Below, one piece after another: positions 42,521 through 50,966 of a DNA stretch of 64,000 bases (positions are counted from its first letter, which is position 1; every line of letters starts with the position of its first letter). A program made the position numbers and the translations under genes. The notes beneath the pieces were generated by a model. It was not told where the DNA came from and searched no databases. It worked only from the letters and a program-made list of their open reading frames with translations. The DNA comes from an uncultured bacterium (GTDB taxonomy: Bacteria; Cyanobacteriota; Vampirovibrionia; Gastranaerophilales; Gastranaerophilaceae): NCBI GenBank assembly GCA_949290355.1, contig CASERN010000011.1, forward strand, positions 372,001 through 436,000. The letters are read 5' to 3'.

Positions 42521-45097
42521 TTAATTAAACAGATTTAGTTGAGGAACTTCAACATTAGGTGTATTTACATTTTTTTTCTTAGTCGCAAGGTTGTTAGAAT
42601 AATCTTTTTGCATTCTATTCATAAGATCTTGAGAACGTTTTATTACAGCTTGCGGCAGTCCTGCCATTTTGGCAACTTGAATACCGTAACTTTTGCTAGC
42701 ACCACCTTGAACTATTTTCCTTAAAAATTCAATTTCCCCATTTTCTTCACTAATTGTTATTCTAAAGTTTTTAATTTGAGGATACGTCTTTGTCATAACA
42801 TTTAATTCATGGTAGTGGGTTGCAAAAATACATCTTGCTTTTATTTTAGTAGCTATATATTCTGCAACGGACCAGGCAATAGCAACTCCATCATATGTAC
42901 TTGTACCTCTGCCTATTTCATCAAGAAGTATAAAACTTCTGTTTGTAGCAGAATTCAAAATGCAAGCAGTTTCAATCATTTCTACCATAAATGTTGATTG
43001 CCCTAATGTTAGATCATCAGAGGCTCCGACTCTTGTGAATATTTTGTCAATTACTCCTATTTTTGCATAATCAGCAGGCACCCATGAGCCAATTTGTGCA
43101 AGAATTGCAATTAATGCATTTTGTCTCATATAAGTTGATTTACCTGCCATATTTGGACCGGTTAAAATCATAAACTGAGTAGCATCAATGCTATTGCATT
43201 TTAGTTCTAAATCATTTGGAACGTATTCTCCTAGAGGTAGAATTTTTTCCAAAACAGGATGACGTCCGTTTTTTACAATGAAATCATCAGAATCATCTAT
43301 AATTGGTTTACAATAATTATTTTCAGCTGCAGTTTCTGCAAGTCCTGTATAAACATCACATCTGGCAATACAATCAGCAATTTCACGAATTTTAGATACA
43401 AATTCTTTTGAATATTCTCTAAAATCGCAGAATAATTTATATTCCAGTTCAGTCGATTTGAATTTTGCAGAAAGAACATCGTCTTCATGTTTTTTTAACT
43501 CTTCTGTGATAAATCTTTCGCCGTTTGTTAATGTTTGTTTTCTAATATAACCTTCAGGAATTTGGTTAAGATATGAATTAGATATTTCTATGAAATAACC
43601 AAAAACTTTATTAAATCCTATTTTGAGAGATTTTATACCAGTTCTTTCTTTCTCTTTTTCTTCAAATTCTTTCAGCCAATTTTCTCCACCAGTCAAAAGT
43701 TCTCTAAAGTAATCTAATTCCCCGGATACTCCATCTTTTAAAATTCCACCTTCTTTAATAAGTGCAGGAGCATCATCTGCAATTGTTTTATCAATTAAAT
43801 CAGTGTATTCAATAATTTCGTTTCTGTATTTTTCTATATCTAAAAGTGGATTAAATTCAAGTTTAGATGTAGCATCTAATAGATCAGGTAACATAGTCAG
43901 AGAAACTTTTAAACTAAGGAAGTCTTTTGGATTTGCAGAACTATTAGACATTCTGGTTGCAGTTCTTTGAATATCGTATATTTTTTCTAAAATATTTGAT
44001 ATATTAATTCTATCATCTCTTTTTTCCACTAATTCTGATATTGAATTTTGTCTTTTTACTATATCATCAATCGATTTAAGCGGTTGACAAAGCCAATTTT
44101 TGAGGAGTCTTGCACCCATATTGGTTTTTGTTTTGTCAATAGCCCACAATAAAGAGCCATATTTATTTTTTTCTCTTAAAGTTTCTGTTAATTCAAGATT
44201 TTTTCTTGTACTGCCATCTAAAATCATGTATTCAGATAGCTCATAAGGTTCAATTCTTTCAAATTTCGGAACATTATCTTTCAAAGTTTCCCAAATATAT
44301 GCCAGTAATGCACCTGCAGCCCTGAAACCTATTTTATATCTGTCATATCCGAAAGACTCAAGACTATTTGCTTGGAAAACAGCTTTGAGATTGTTTTCGG
44401 CAAAATTAGCATCAAATACCGAAGCAGGGATTTTAGAACAATTATAAAATTTGGTAATTTCTTCTGGTAAGTCTATTTTTTCATCAGGTACAATTTGAAA
44501 AGGCATGATTTTTTGTTTAACTGCTGGAGCTACAACTTCTGCAGGAGCTATTCTTGTTAATTCAGAAAGAATCAAAGCAAAATTTGCTTGTGTAACTTTA
44601 AATTCTCCAGTAGATATATCAGCATATGAAAATCCCCAGATTCCGGTTTTTTCTTCTTTAAACAGTGCACATATGTAATTATTAGAATTTTGTTGTAAAA
44701 AATCGCTTTCAGTTAAAGTTCCAGAGGTAATAATTCGGGTAACACCTCTTTTTACAATTCCTTTAGCAAATTTAGGATCTTCCAGTTGATCACAAATTAT
44801 AACTTTGTAATTTTTTTGAACAAGCTTTTCAATATAAGGATTAACGGCTTTTGCCGGAATCCCAGCAAGAGGAATCCTCCCGAATTTTCCTTGTTCACGC
44901 CCTGTAAGAGTTAATTCCAGTTCTTTTGACATTGTAACAGCATCTTCAAAGAATGTTTCATAAAAATCTCCGAGTCTGTATAACAATATTTTATCAGGGT
45001 TTTGATGTTTAATTTTTAAATATTCCTGCATAGCAGGAGTTAAATCTTCTACCTTAATATCAGCCGTATTGATTAGATTGATTTCTGCCTTTTTCAT
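42521..45097 (-). CDS. mutS: DNA mismatch repair protein MutS
   Basis: MutS recognises mismatches. The 858-residue protein has the mismatch-binding start TPAMQEYLKIKHQNPDKILL with YRLGDFYETF (the Phe-x-Glu wedge), the ATPase Walker A GPNMAGKSTYMRQ near 650, DEIGRGTSTYDGVAIAW and ATHYHELN. The length is standard. It is single in this window; mutL is not adjacent. Loss or modulation of MutS would raise the switching rate of the poly-G tracts in the pilin loci, but here it is intact. Confidence 0.98.
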   Translation of the reverse strand: MKKAEINLINTADIKVEDLTPAMQEYLKIKHQNPDKILLYRLGDFYETFFEDAVTMSKELELTLTGREQGKFGRIPLAGIPAKAVNPYIEKLVQKNYKVIICDQLEDPKFAKGIVKRGVTRIITSGTLTESDFLQQNSNNYICALFKEEKTGIWGFSYADISTGEFKVTQANFALILSELTRIAPAEVVAPAVKQKIMPFQIVPDEKIDLPEEITKFYNCSKIPASVFDANFAENNLKAVFQANSLESFGYDRYKIGFRAAGALLAYIWETLKDNVPKFERIEPYELSEYMILDGSTRKNLELTETLREKNKYGSLLWAIDKTKTNMGARLLKNWLCQPLKSIDDIVKRQNSISELVEKRDDRINISNILEKIYDIQRTATRMSNSSANPKDFLSLKVSLTMLPDLLDATSKLEFNPLLDIEKYRNEIIEYTDLIDKTIADDAPALIKEGGILKDGVSGELDYFRELLTGGENWLKEFEEKEKERTGIKSLKIGFNKVFGYFIEISNSYLNQIPEGYIRKQTLTNGERFITEELKKHEDDVLSAKFKSTELEYKLFCDFREYSKEFVSKIREIADCIARCDVYTGLAETAAENNYCKPIIDDSDDFIVKNGRHPVLEKILPLGEYVPNDLELKCNSIDATQFMILTGPNMAGKSTYMRQNALIAILAQIGSWVPADYAKIGVIDKIFTRVGASDDLTLGQSTFMVEMIETACILNSATNRSFILLDEIGRGTSTYDGVAIAWSVAEYIATKIKARCIFATHYHELNVMTKTYPQIKNFRITISEENGEIEFLRKIVQGGASKSYGIQVAKMAGLPQAVIKRSQDLMNRMQKDYSNNLATKKKNVNTPNVEVPQLNLFN

Positions 45098-45134
45098 AGT
45101 TATAATAATAATATAATATTATAAGGATTTCAAC

Positions 45135-45734
45135 ATGGGTTGTTTGAAAAATATAGTAAGAGCAGTAATTATTACATTGGCGGTTATAGGTTTTGTTTCA
45201 CTTGGCGGAAAAGAATTTGTAATGAGTTTAGTAAATAATTATTTTAATCCTCCAAAAGATGTCATGTTAGAAAGAGCTCAGAAAGTTGGGGATTTCTCTA
45301 AAATTAATGAGGAATTTGAGATTGAACGAGCTGCCGGAATAATGGGATATAATGCTGTGGTTGCAGAGCATAAGGCTTCTGGTCAAAAGATGTTTGTTGT
45401 TGATTCAGGAGATAAGACAATATTGACGCAAGACGATATAAAATCAGATAATGTTGAAGAAAAATTAAGAAAAGCTATAGGAAAGATAAAATATCAGTCT
45501 GTATCAATAGAACAATTAAAAGTTACAAAGCATGGAACAATGAGTTCTTATGGGAAAGAAGTGCCTTATGTAAAATTTGAAGCACGAGTAAAAAAATTGC
45601 CTATAGGTGATGTCGGCGGGATTGTTTCAGTGGCAGAAACTAAAGATGGAGAATCTCGTCTTTTGATTTCAGCTAATGAAAAAAGTAAATATTCTCAGTT
45701 GATTTCTAATGAATTTTTCAAAAAAATTAAATAA
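45135..45734 (+). CDS. Hypothetical membrane-anchored protein
   Basis: I do not recognise this 199-residue protein. One N-terminal membrane helix or uncleaved signal lies at about 7-28 (IVRAVIITLAVIGFVSLGGK). The rest is soluble with alternating beta and helix, including MGYNAVVAEHKASGQKMFVV and KVTKHGTMSSYGKEVPYVKF. The small domain is probably outside the cytoplasm. It is divergent from mutS. Its stop codon lies at the start of the 118-bp tandem repeats before tRNA-Leu. Confidence 0.75.
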   Translation: MGCLKNIVRAVIITLAVIGFVSLGGKEFVMSLVNNYFNPPKDVMLERAQKVGDFSKINEEFEIERAAGIMGYNAVVAEHKASGQKMFVVDSGDKTILTQDDIKSDNVEEKLRKAIGKIKYQSVSIEQLKVTKHGTMSSYGKEVPYVKFEARVKKLPIGDVGGIVSVAETKDGESRLLISANEKSKYSQLISNEFFKKIK

Positions 45735-45745
45735 ATAATTGTAAT

Positions 45746-45981
45746 GTCGAAGTGGCACTCTGCCGAGAAAAATGATAAGCAATCATTTTTCGAGAGGGCG
45801 CGAGAGCGCATCCGCCACAATATATACATCTTGTACCGTAAAAATTAAATAAATAATTGTAATGTCGAAGTGGCACTCTGCCGAGAAAAATGATAAGCAA
45901 TCATTTTTCGAGAGGGCGCGAGAGCGCATCCGCCACAATAGATACATCTTGTACCGTAAAAATTAAATAAATAATTGTAAT
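45746..45981 (+). repeat. Two tandem 118-bp repeats upstream of tRNA-Leu, each starting with the tRNA 5' end
   Basis: Units begin at 45746 and 45864 and differ by one base (T/G near 45825/45943); the real tRNA starts in the same register at 45982. Each unit carries GTCGAAGTGGC, the first 11 nt of the tRNA. A hairpin GAAAAATGAT/ATCATTTTTC, a GCGC-GAGA-GCGC tetraloop hairpin, a GCCAC that can pair with GTGGC, and the tRNA upstream region follow. The unit is much more GC-rich in the middle than its surroundings. Confidence 0.93.
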
Positions 45982-46066
45982 GTCGAAGTGGCGGAATTGG
46001 TAGACGCGCATGATTCAGGTTCATGTGGTGCAAGCCTTGAGGGTTCGAGTCCCTTCTTCGACACCA
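45982..46066 (+). tRNA. tRNA-Leu (CAG)
   Basis: The 85-nt class II tRNA starts GTCGAAGTGGCGGAATTGGT and ends CTTCGACACCA with the CCA encoded. The anticodon stem CATGA/TCATG encloses TTCAGGT, giving anticodon CAG. The T arm GGGTTCGAGTCCC is regular and the acceptor stem pairs fully. A terminator follows 2 nt later. Confidence 0.95.
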
Positions 46067-46067
46067 T

Positions 46068-46102
46068 AAAAAAGATGATATTCCTTTATTATCATCTTTT
46101 TT
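46068..46102 (+). terminator. Terminator of tRNA-Leu
   Basis: AAAAAAGATGATA (46068-46080) pairs with TATCATCTTTTTT (46090-46102) around a 9-nt loop. Confidence 0.92.
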
Positions 46103-46127
46103 ATTATATTTATTAATTATTGTAATG

Positions 46128-46156
46128 TTGAATTACATCTTAATATATGTTATAAT
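46128..46156 (+). promoter_or_regulatory. Promoter placing transcription start at the ATG of the 75-residue gene
   Basis: TTGAAT (46128-46133), 17-bp spacer, TATAAT (46151-46156), then 6 nt and ATG at 46163. Both boxes and spacing are near consensus, which makes this the clearest leaderless candidate in the window. Confidence 0.65.
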
Positions 46157-46162
46157 TTATAT

Positions 46163-46390
46163 ATGAACAATAGTCGTTTGAGAAAATTATTTGATAAAGA
46201 AGTTATATCTCTTGATGATTTGAGAGATATAACAAATGATGAATCTGTCTCTGAAGTCAAGGAGGCAAAACCTGATAATAGATATGAAGGTTTGAGCAAG
46301 TATGAAATTCGAATGATCAATGGTGATATATACTATGCTTATATTAAAAAACCTTGGTATGAAAGATTCTTAAAGAAAAAGGACGAATAG
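46163..46390 (+). CDS. Small hypothetical protein, probably from a leaderless mRNA
   Basis: This 75-residue protein is charged and soluble, with an N-terminal helical part (NNSRLRKLFDKEVISLDDLR) and a C-terminal block YEIRMINGDIYYAYIKKPWY. I do not recognise the family. The consensus promoter directly abuts the ATG, with no room for a Shine-Dalgarno sequence. Because promoter, ATG and an open frame of this length coincide, I consider it real. It is convergent with ricT and 10 bp away, with no obvious terminator between. Confidence 0.65.
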   Translation: MNNSRLRKLFDKEVISLDDLRDITNDESVSEVKEAKPDNRYEGLSKYEIRMINGDIYYAYIKKPWYERFLKKKDE

Positions 46391-46400
46391 CTTTTCTTTT

Positions 46401-47327
46401 TTATACGTTTCCGGTTGAGCTGTTTTTATCATCTTCAAGTTGTTTAATATCGATATTATCGTTATCTTCATCAGCGTATGAATTTATTATAGGAACATCG
46501 ATTTCTACATTAACGTCTGCATCAACCATTTCAATATCACCTTTAGCGAATTCTTTTGTTTTACCATCTTCCATTTTTACAGCAACTTTACCGCTTAAAA
46601 ACTGTAGATAACAGACTTTACCCAGTCCATCAGGAGTCATTACAGAAGATCCAATAGGCGGCATTCCTTTAGCTGCATCAATGTAGTTGGAATATTCGTA
46701 AGTTAGACAACATAGAAGTCTTCCGCATGTTCCAGAAATTTTACCTGGAGCTATAGGCATTCCTTGATCTTTAGCAAGTTTTACATTGATTGTTGCAAAT
46801 TTTCTCAAAAAACTTGAACAACAGAATGGACGACCGCAAACCCCACATCCTTCAAGAATAGAAGTCTCATCTCTTACTCCTATATGTCTAAGATCAATTC
46901 TTACTCTTGTAAATACTTGGGTTAAATCTTTTAACAATGCTCTGAAATCTACTCTTTCAGGAGCAGTATAATAAAATGTTATTTTTCTTTTATCAAAAGT
47001 TATTCTGCATTGCACAAGATTCATATTCAATTTATGTTGCTGAACTAATGCTTGGCATTTAAAAAATGATTCAATTTCTTCTTTTTTTATTTCTTCTAAT
47101 GTCTGTAAATCCCTTTGAGATAAAGTCCTAATTACCTGAAAAGGTTGAGGTTCTTCTTTTGATTTTTTCCATAGTTTTTCTATTTGGGAATTTACAATAA
47201 AAGCTTTTAGAGCTTCTTCTCCTTTTTCTGTTCTGACCAGAACCATTTGACCGTCTTCAAGTTTTATTGTTTCCGGAACTTTGAGCGGGTAAAAAGTATT
47301 TTTAAGGTATTTTACAGCATATTTCAT
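46401..47327 (-). CDS. ricT: PSP1-domain Fe-S protein RicT (YaaT)
   Basis: The 308-residue protein matches RicT/YaaT: a PSP1 core (VQCRITFDKRKITFYYTAPE, then VDFRALLKDLTQVFTRVRID and LRHIGVRDE) followed by clustered cysteines GCGVCGRPFCC and GTCGRLLCCLTYEY that bind Fe-S. In B. subtilis, RicT with RicA and RicF forms a complex that controls RNase Y-dependent mRNA maturation. The presence of rny in the same window fits, though ricA and ricF are not seen. The acidic tail is variable. Its ATG overlaps the gpsA stop by one base. Confidence 0.94.
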   Translation of the reverse strand: MKYAVKYLKNTFYPLKVPETIKLEDGQMVLVRTEKGEEALKAFIVNSQIEKLWKKSKEEPQPFQVIRTLSQRDLQTLEEIKKEEIESFFKCQALVQQHKLNMNLVQCRITFDKRKITFYYTAPERVDFRALLKDLTQVFTRVRIDLRHIGVRDETSILEGCGVCGRPFCCSSFLRKFATINVKLAKDQGMPIAPGKISGTCGRLLCCLTYEYSNYIDAAKGMPPIGSSVMTPDGLGKVCYLQFLSGKVAVKMEDGKTKEFAKGDIEMVDADVNVEIDVPIINSYADEDNDNIDIKQLEDDKNSSTGNV

Positions 47328-48328
47328 TATATATATCTTTCTTCTTCTTTTAGTTTTCTGTTCATTAATTTTTCTAATAATGCTTGTGGAGTAATATCTG
47401 TATAAACAGCTTCATAAATAGCACTTGATACAGGCACTTCAATGTTTAATTTTTTAGCAAGTTCACAAATTGCTTTTGATGTTTTTACTCCTTCAGCAAC
47501 TGAGCCAAGTTCTGCTAAGATGTCATTAATTTTTTTCCCTTTTGCAAGCATAGAACCTACCGTGTAATTCCTTGACATTGGACTTGAACAAGTTGCTATT
47601 AAGTCTCCCATTCCTGATAGTCCATAAAGCGTAGAAGGGTTAGCTCCAAGATTTATGCTAACTCTAACTATTTCAGCCATTCCTCTAGTCAATAGAGAAC
47701 CTGCGCAATTATCACCTAATCCCATTGTGTGGGCAAATCCTGATGCAATTGCAATAACGTTTTTTAAAGAACCTCCAAGTTCTACTCCTATAACATCTGT
47801 ATTTGTGTATAAACGAAATTTGGAAGGTACATTTAAAGCTTTTTGGACAAATTCTGCAACCTTAATATCCTCACAAGCAACAGAAGCTGCTGTTGGTAAT
47901 CCTTTTAGTACTTCTTTTGCAAGAGTAGGTCCTGAAAGAATTGCAAGTTTTTGATCTGGTAGTACATCTTTTATTACTTCAGACATTCTCATTAAAGATG
48001 GTAATTCAATACCTTTAGATGCGTTTACAAGAATTTGTTCTGATTTAATACCTGCTTGTTTTAATTTCTCGCAAACATCTCTTGTCCCTGATGTTGCGAC
48101 AACAGAGAGGATTATATCAGCTTCGGAAATTGCTTTTTTTAGATCAGATGTAATTTCTACTTTTTTATCGAGCTGTACTTCAAGAGGTTTTGAACAATGT
48201 TTGTTTAGTTTTAAATCATCAGACAAATCTTGTTCTCTACCCCAGACAGTTATATTTTCAAAATTATTTGTCAAAAGCCACGCTAAAGTTAACCCCCAAC
48301 ATCCTGCTCCAAGTACTGTTAATTTCAT
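47327..48328 (-). CDS. gpsA: NAD(P)-dependent glycerol-3-phosphate dehydrogenase
   Basis: GpsA makes sn-glycerol 3-phosphate for phospholipids. The 333-residue protein has the Rossmann start MKLTVLGAGCWGLTLAWLLT, LSGPTLAKEVLKGLPTAASV, GVELGGSLKNVIAIASGFAH with the catalytic Lys, and GLSGMGDLIATCSSPMSRNY. The length is normal. It sits between murQ and ricT on one strand with short gaps, so an operon is likely. A GGAGAGAT ribosome binding site precedes the ATG. Confidence 0.97.
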   Translation of the reverse strand: MKLTVLGAGCWGLTLAWLLTNNFENITVWGREQDLSDDLKLNKHCSKPLEVQLDKKVEITSDLKKAISEADIILSVVATSGTRDVCEKLKQAGIKSEQILVNASKGIELPSLMRMSEVIKDVLPDQKLAILSGPTLAKEVLKGLPTAASVACEDIKVAEFVQKALNVPSKFRLYTNTDVIGVELGGSLKNVIAIASGFAHTMGLGDNCAGSLLTRGMAEIVRVSINLGANPSTLYGLSGMGDLIATCSSPMSRNYTVGSMLAKGKKINDILAELGSVAEGVKTSKAICELAKKLNIEVPVSSAIYEAVYTDITPQALLEKLMNRKLKEEERYI

Positions 48329-48339
48329 TATCTCTCCTT

Positions 48340-49233
48340 TTACACTGACTGATATATGTTTAGTAATTTTCTTAATACACCGCCGTGTTTTTTTAATTCT
48401 AATCTTGCTTGTTCTACATCTATTTTCATCATGATTGATATAATAGCTGTTTTAATTTCCCAATCACATTTTAAAAGTGTAGCAAGAGCTTCGCTATGTG
48501 GAACATTTGCAATTTGTGCAACAATCCTGATTGCTCTGTCTTTTAGTTTTTCATTTGTTGCCTTAAGATCAATCATGAAGTTTTCATAAGTTTTTCCAAT
48601 TTTAATCATTGCACCTGTTGTAAGCATGTTAAGTACCATCTTAGAAGCTGTACCAGCTTTTAGCCTTGAAGATCCTGCTATAACTTCAGGTCCTACCTCA
48701 ACACAAATCACAAGTCCTGCTTCTTCTGCAATTCGACCTTTTGAATTGCAAGTTATTCCAATTGTTTTACAATTAACATCTTCAGCTCTTTTAAGGACTC
48801 CTAATAAATATTTAGGATTTCCACTGGCAGAAATAACTACAGCGACGTCATTTTCTTTTAAAACTTTTGCATCTTCATAACCAAGGTCAAAATTGTCTTC
48901 AGCACCTTCAACTGCTGTTCGGAATGCACTATCCCCACCTGCTATTATACCTTGTACCATATCAGGAGAAACACTGAATGTTGGAGGACATTCTGATGCA
49001 TCTAATATCCCTAATCTGCCTGATGTTCCTGCTCCAAAATAGAATAATCTGCCCCCTTTTAAAAATTGTTTTGCAATTAAATCTACAGCTGATGCAATAT
49101 TTTCGATTTCTTCTTCAACCGCAAGAGCAACAAGTTTGTCCTCTTCATTCATTTTTCGAACTATTTCAATAGTTGGAAGAATATCAATATTTTTGGTATT
49201 CTCATTTCTGTATTCTGTAATTACTTCGCTCAT
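48340..49233 (-). CDS. murQ: N-acetylmuramic acid 6-phosphate etherase
   Basis: MurQ cleaves the lactyl ether of MurNAc-6-P to give GlcNAc-6-P in cell-wall recycling. The 297-residue protein has the SIS fold with LFYFGAGTSGRLGILDASEC and PPTFSVSPDMVQG, AVEGAEDN with the catalytic Glu, VAVVISASGNPKYL and SSRLKAGTASKMVLNMLTTG. Its product would be deacetylated by NagA; the short NagA-like protein at 14580 is the candidate. It is upstream of gpsA in the same direction. Confidence 0.96.
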   Translation of the reverse strand: MSEVITEYRNENTKNIDILPTIEIVRKMNEEDKLVALAVEEEIENIASAVDLIAKQFLKGGRLFYFGAGTSGRLGILDASECPPTFSVSPDMVQGIIAGGDSAFRTAVEGAEDNFDLGYEDAKVLKENDVAVVISASGNPKYLLGVLKRAEDVNCKTIGITCNSKGRIAEEAGLVICVEVGPEVIAGSSRLKAGTASKMVLNMLTTGAMIKIGKTYENFMIDLKATNEKLKDRAIRIVAQIANVPHSEALATLLKCDWEIKTAIISIMMKIDVEQARLELKKHGGVLRKLLNIYQSV

Positions 49234-49281
49234 GTTGCACCAACTTTCTAATCGGTAATACCGATTTTCTTATAATAAACA

Positions 49282-49743
49282 CTATACTAATTTAAGCAAA
49301 TTTGCCATTTCAATAGCTGCTTTAGCAGCATCAGCCCCTTTATTTCCAGCTTTAGTACCAGCTCTTTCAATAGCTTGTTCGATATTATCAGTTGTAAGAA
49401 CTCCAAAAATTACAGGGACTTCAGTTTGTAAACTTACTTGTGCTATTCCTTTTGAAAGTTCTGCACTTACATATTCAAAGTGAGCCGTAGCCCCTTTTAT
49501 AACAGCTCCAAGTGTGATAATTGCATTATATTTATTGGTCTTTGCAAATTTCATTGCTGCAAGAGGAATCTCAAATGCACCGGGAACTTTTACTATGTCG
49601 ATATTTTCTTCTTTAACTCCGTGGCGTTTTAATTCATCAATAGCCCCTGATAAAAGTTTAGAGCCAATGAAATCGTTAAATCTAGATATAATTATACAAA
49701 AATTTTCATTACCTGCAACAAGTTGACCTTCGTATGTTTTCAT
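49282..49743 (-). CDS. ribH: 6,7-dimethyl-8-ribityllumazine synthase
   Basis: RibH makes lumazine, the penultimate riboflavin intermediate, in a large icosahedral or pentameric shell. The 153-residue protein contains [30 protein letters not shown] and [15 protein letters not shown] with catalytic His88, and [20 protein letters not shown]. The length is standard. Other rib genes are not in the window, so the pathway is split. It lies between murQ and the ccdA-like gene on the same strand. Confidence 0.97.
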   Translation of the reverse strand: MKTYEGQLVAGNENFCIIISRFNDFIGSKLLSGAIDELKRHGVKEENIDIVKVPGAFEIPLAAMKFAKTNKYNAIITLGAVIKGATAHFEYVSAELSKGIAQVSLQTEVPVIFGVLTTDNIEQAIERAGTKAGNKGADAAKAAIEMANLLKLV

Positions 49744-49794
49744 ATATTCTCTCCATTATGTCTGTAGATATAATGTATTTTAACGCATTTATAT

Positions 49795-50499
49795 CTATTT
49801 TACAATAAGTGGAGCAAAAATCTTATAAAAAATATATATTGAAGCTATTACAAGCAGCCCTCCGCTTATTTTTAAAAGCCAATCTGAAAATTTATAAAAA
49901 CCTTTCCAATTTTTTAAATGAGAAGTAAGAAAACCGGCAAGTATAAGTATCAAACCCTGTCCTAATGCGAATAGAAACAACATTATAATGGCTTGGATTA
50001 TACTGGCTGACAATGATGCAAATGCCATAATTCCTGCTAAAATTGGAGTTGAACAAGGAGTGCCTGCAAGTGCAAATATTCCTCCTAAAATTATTGGATA
50101 GATAAATGTATTTGTCCCATCATTTTTTGGCATTTCTTTAATAATTACAGGTAATTCAAAGTCAAGAATGCCTATGAGTTTTAGCCCCATAACCATAATC
50201 AATCCTGCAAGAAATATTCCAAAATACCCGCCTGCAAAAGAGATAAATACTTTGCCTGTGATAGCACATATTATTCCTATTGCAGAGAATACTATAGCTG
50301 TGCCGAATACAAAAAACAGCATTTGTATAAATGTTTTGATTGGTTTTGCATCAGAATATCCGCCTATGTAGCCAATTATAATTGGTAACATTGCAAGTGA
50401 ACAAGGTGATATTGAGGCAATTAATCCCCCTAAGAATGATAGAGCAAAAAGCAAAGGTATACTGCCGTTTTGAGTAAATAAGCTGATATAATTTTCCAT
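49795..50499 (-). CDS. ccdA: CcdA/DsbD-type thiol-disulfide transmembrane protein
   Basis: The 234-residue protein has six membrane helices. Paired cysteine motifs SPCSLAMLPIIIGYIGG near 32 and GTPCSTPILAGI near 150 are typical of the DsbD transmembrane domain and CcdA. It passes electrons from cytoplasmic thioredoxin across the membrane to an extracytoplasmic thioredoxin. The gene directly upstream, overlapping by one base, encodes such a thioredoxin-like protein. Cytochrome c maturation genes are absent here, so the pair may instead reduce periplasmic disulfides. Confidence 0.9.
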   Translation of the reverse strand: MENYISLFTQNGSIPLLFALSFLGGLIASISPCSLAMLPIIIGYIGGYSDAKPIKTFIQMLFFVFGTAIVFSAIGIICAITGKVFISFAGGYFGIFLAGLIMVMGLKLIGILDFELPVIIKEMPKNDGTNTFIYPIILGGIFALAGTPCSTPILAGIMAFASLSASIIQAIIMLFLFALGQGLILILAGFLTSHLKNWKGFYKFSDWLLKISGGLLVIASIYIFYKIFAPLIVK

Positions 50500-50885
50500 T
50501 ATTCAAGTCCTTTTAAATAGTTGTCCATTTGTTCTTTAGGAATAGCTCCTTCTATTCTTTTTACTTGTTTGCCTTGAGAATTTAATAATATAATTGTAGG
50601 AACAAGTGTTACATTATATTTTTTTATTTGTGATTCATTGAATGAATTTTTATTTTGAACTTGAATTTCTGTTAAAGTAATTTTATTTTGATATTTTGGA
50701 AAAATTTCTTTGAATATTTTATTCATAGTCTGACAATCAAGACACATTTCAGAAGTAAATTTTATAACTTGAGGTCTTCCTGCTTCTGTAGTTTTAGCTG
50801 TAGTAGAATTTGATTGAGTCAGTGCCATGTATGCTAATAGAGGGATTGCAAAGATTAATGAGATTACAATAATATTTTTTCTCAT
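50499..50885 (-). CDS. Membrane-anchored thioredoxin-like protein
   Basis: The 128-residue protein has an N-terminal signal or anchor (MRKNIIVISLIFAIPLLAYM) and a thioredoxin domain with the active site MCLDCQTM (CxxC) near 53-57. The cis-proline region is VTLVPTIILLNSQGKQVKRI. It is shorter than TlpA proteins and lacks their insert. Coupling to the CcdA-like gene (shared base at 50499) makes it the likely extracytoplasmic electron acceptor. An AAGGAGCC ribosome binding site precedes the ATG. Confidence 0.9.
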   Translation of the reverse strand: MRKNIIVISLIFAIPLLAYMALTQSNSTTAKTTEAGRPQVIKFTSEMCLDCQTMNKIFKEIFPKYQNKITLTEIQVQNKNSFNESQIKKYNVTLVPTIILLNSQGKQVKRIEGAIPKEQMDNYLKGLE

Positions 50886-50966
50886 AAGAAGGCTCCTTTC
50901 TGTTTAATATTAGCATAAACTAAAAAGGATTTTTTCAAAACCTCAGTTGGGTAATTTCTAATAATT

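Noticed and set aside
45745..45960. 34-codon frame starting at the ATG just before each 118-bp repeat's tRNA head
   Set aside because: The sequence is dictated by tRNA head and hairpins, has no ribosome binding site and no known relatives. Repeat structure explains it better.
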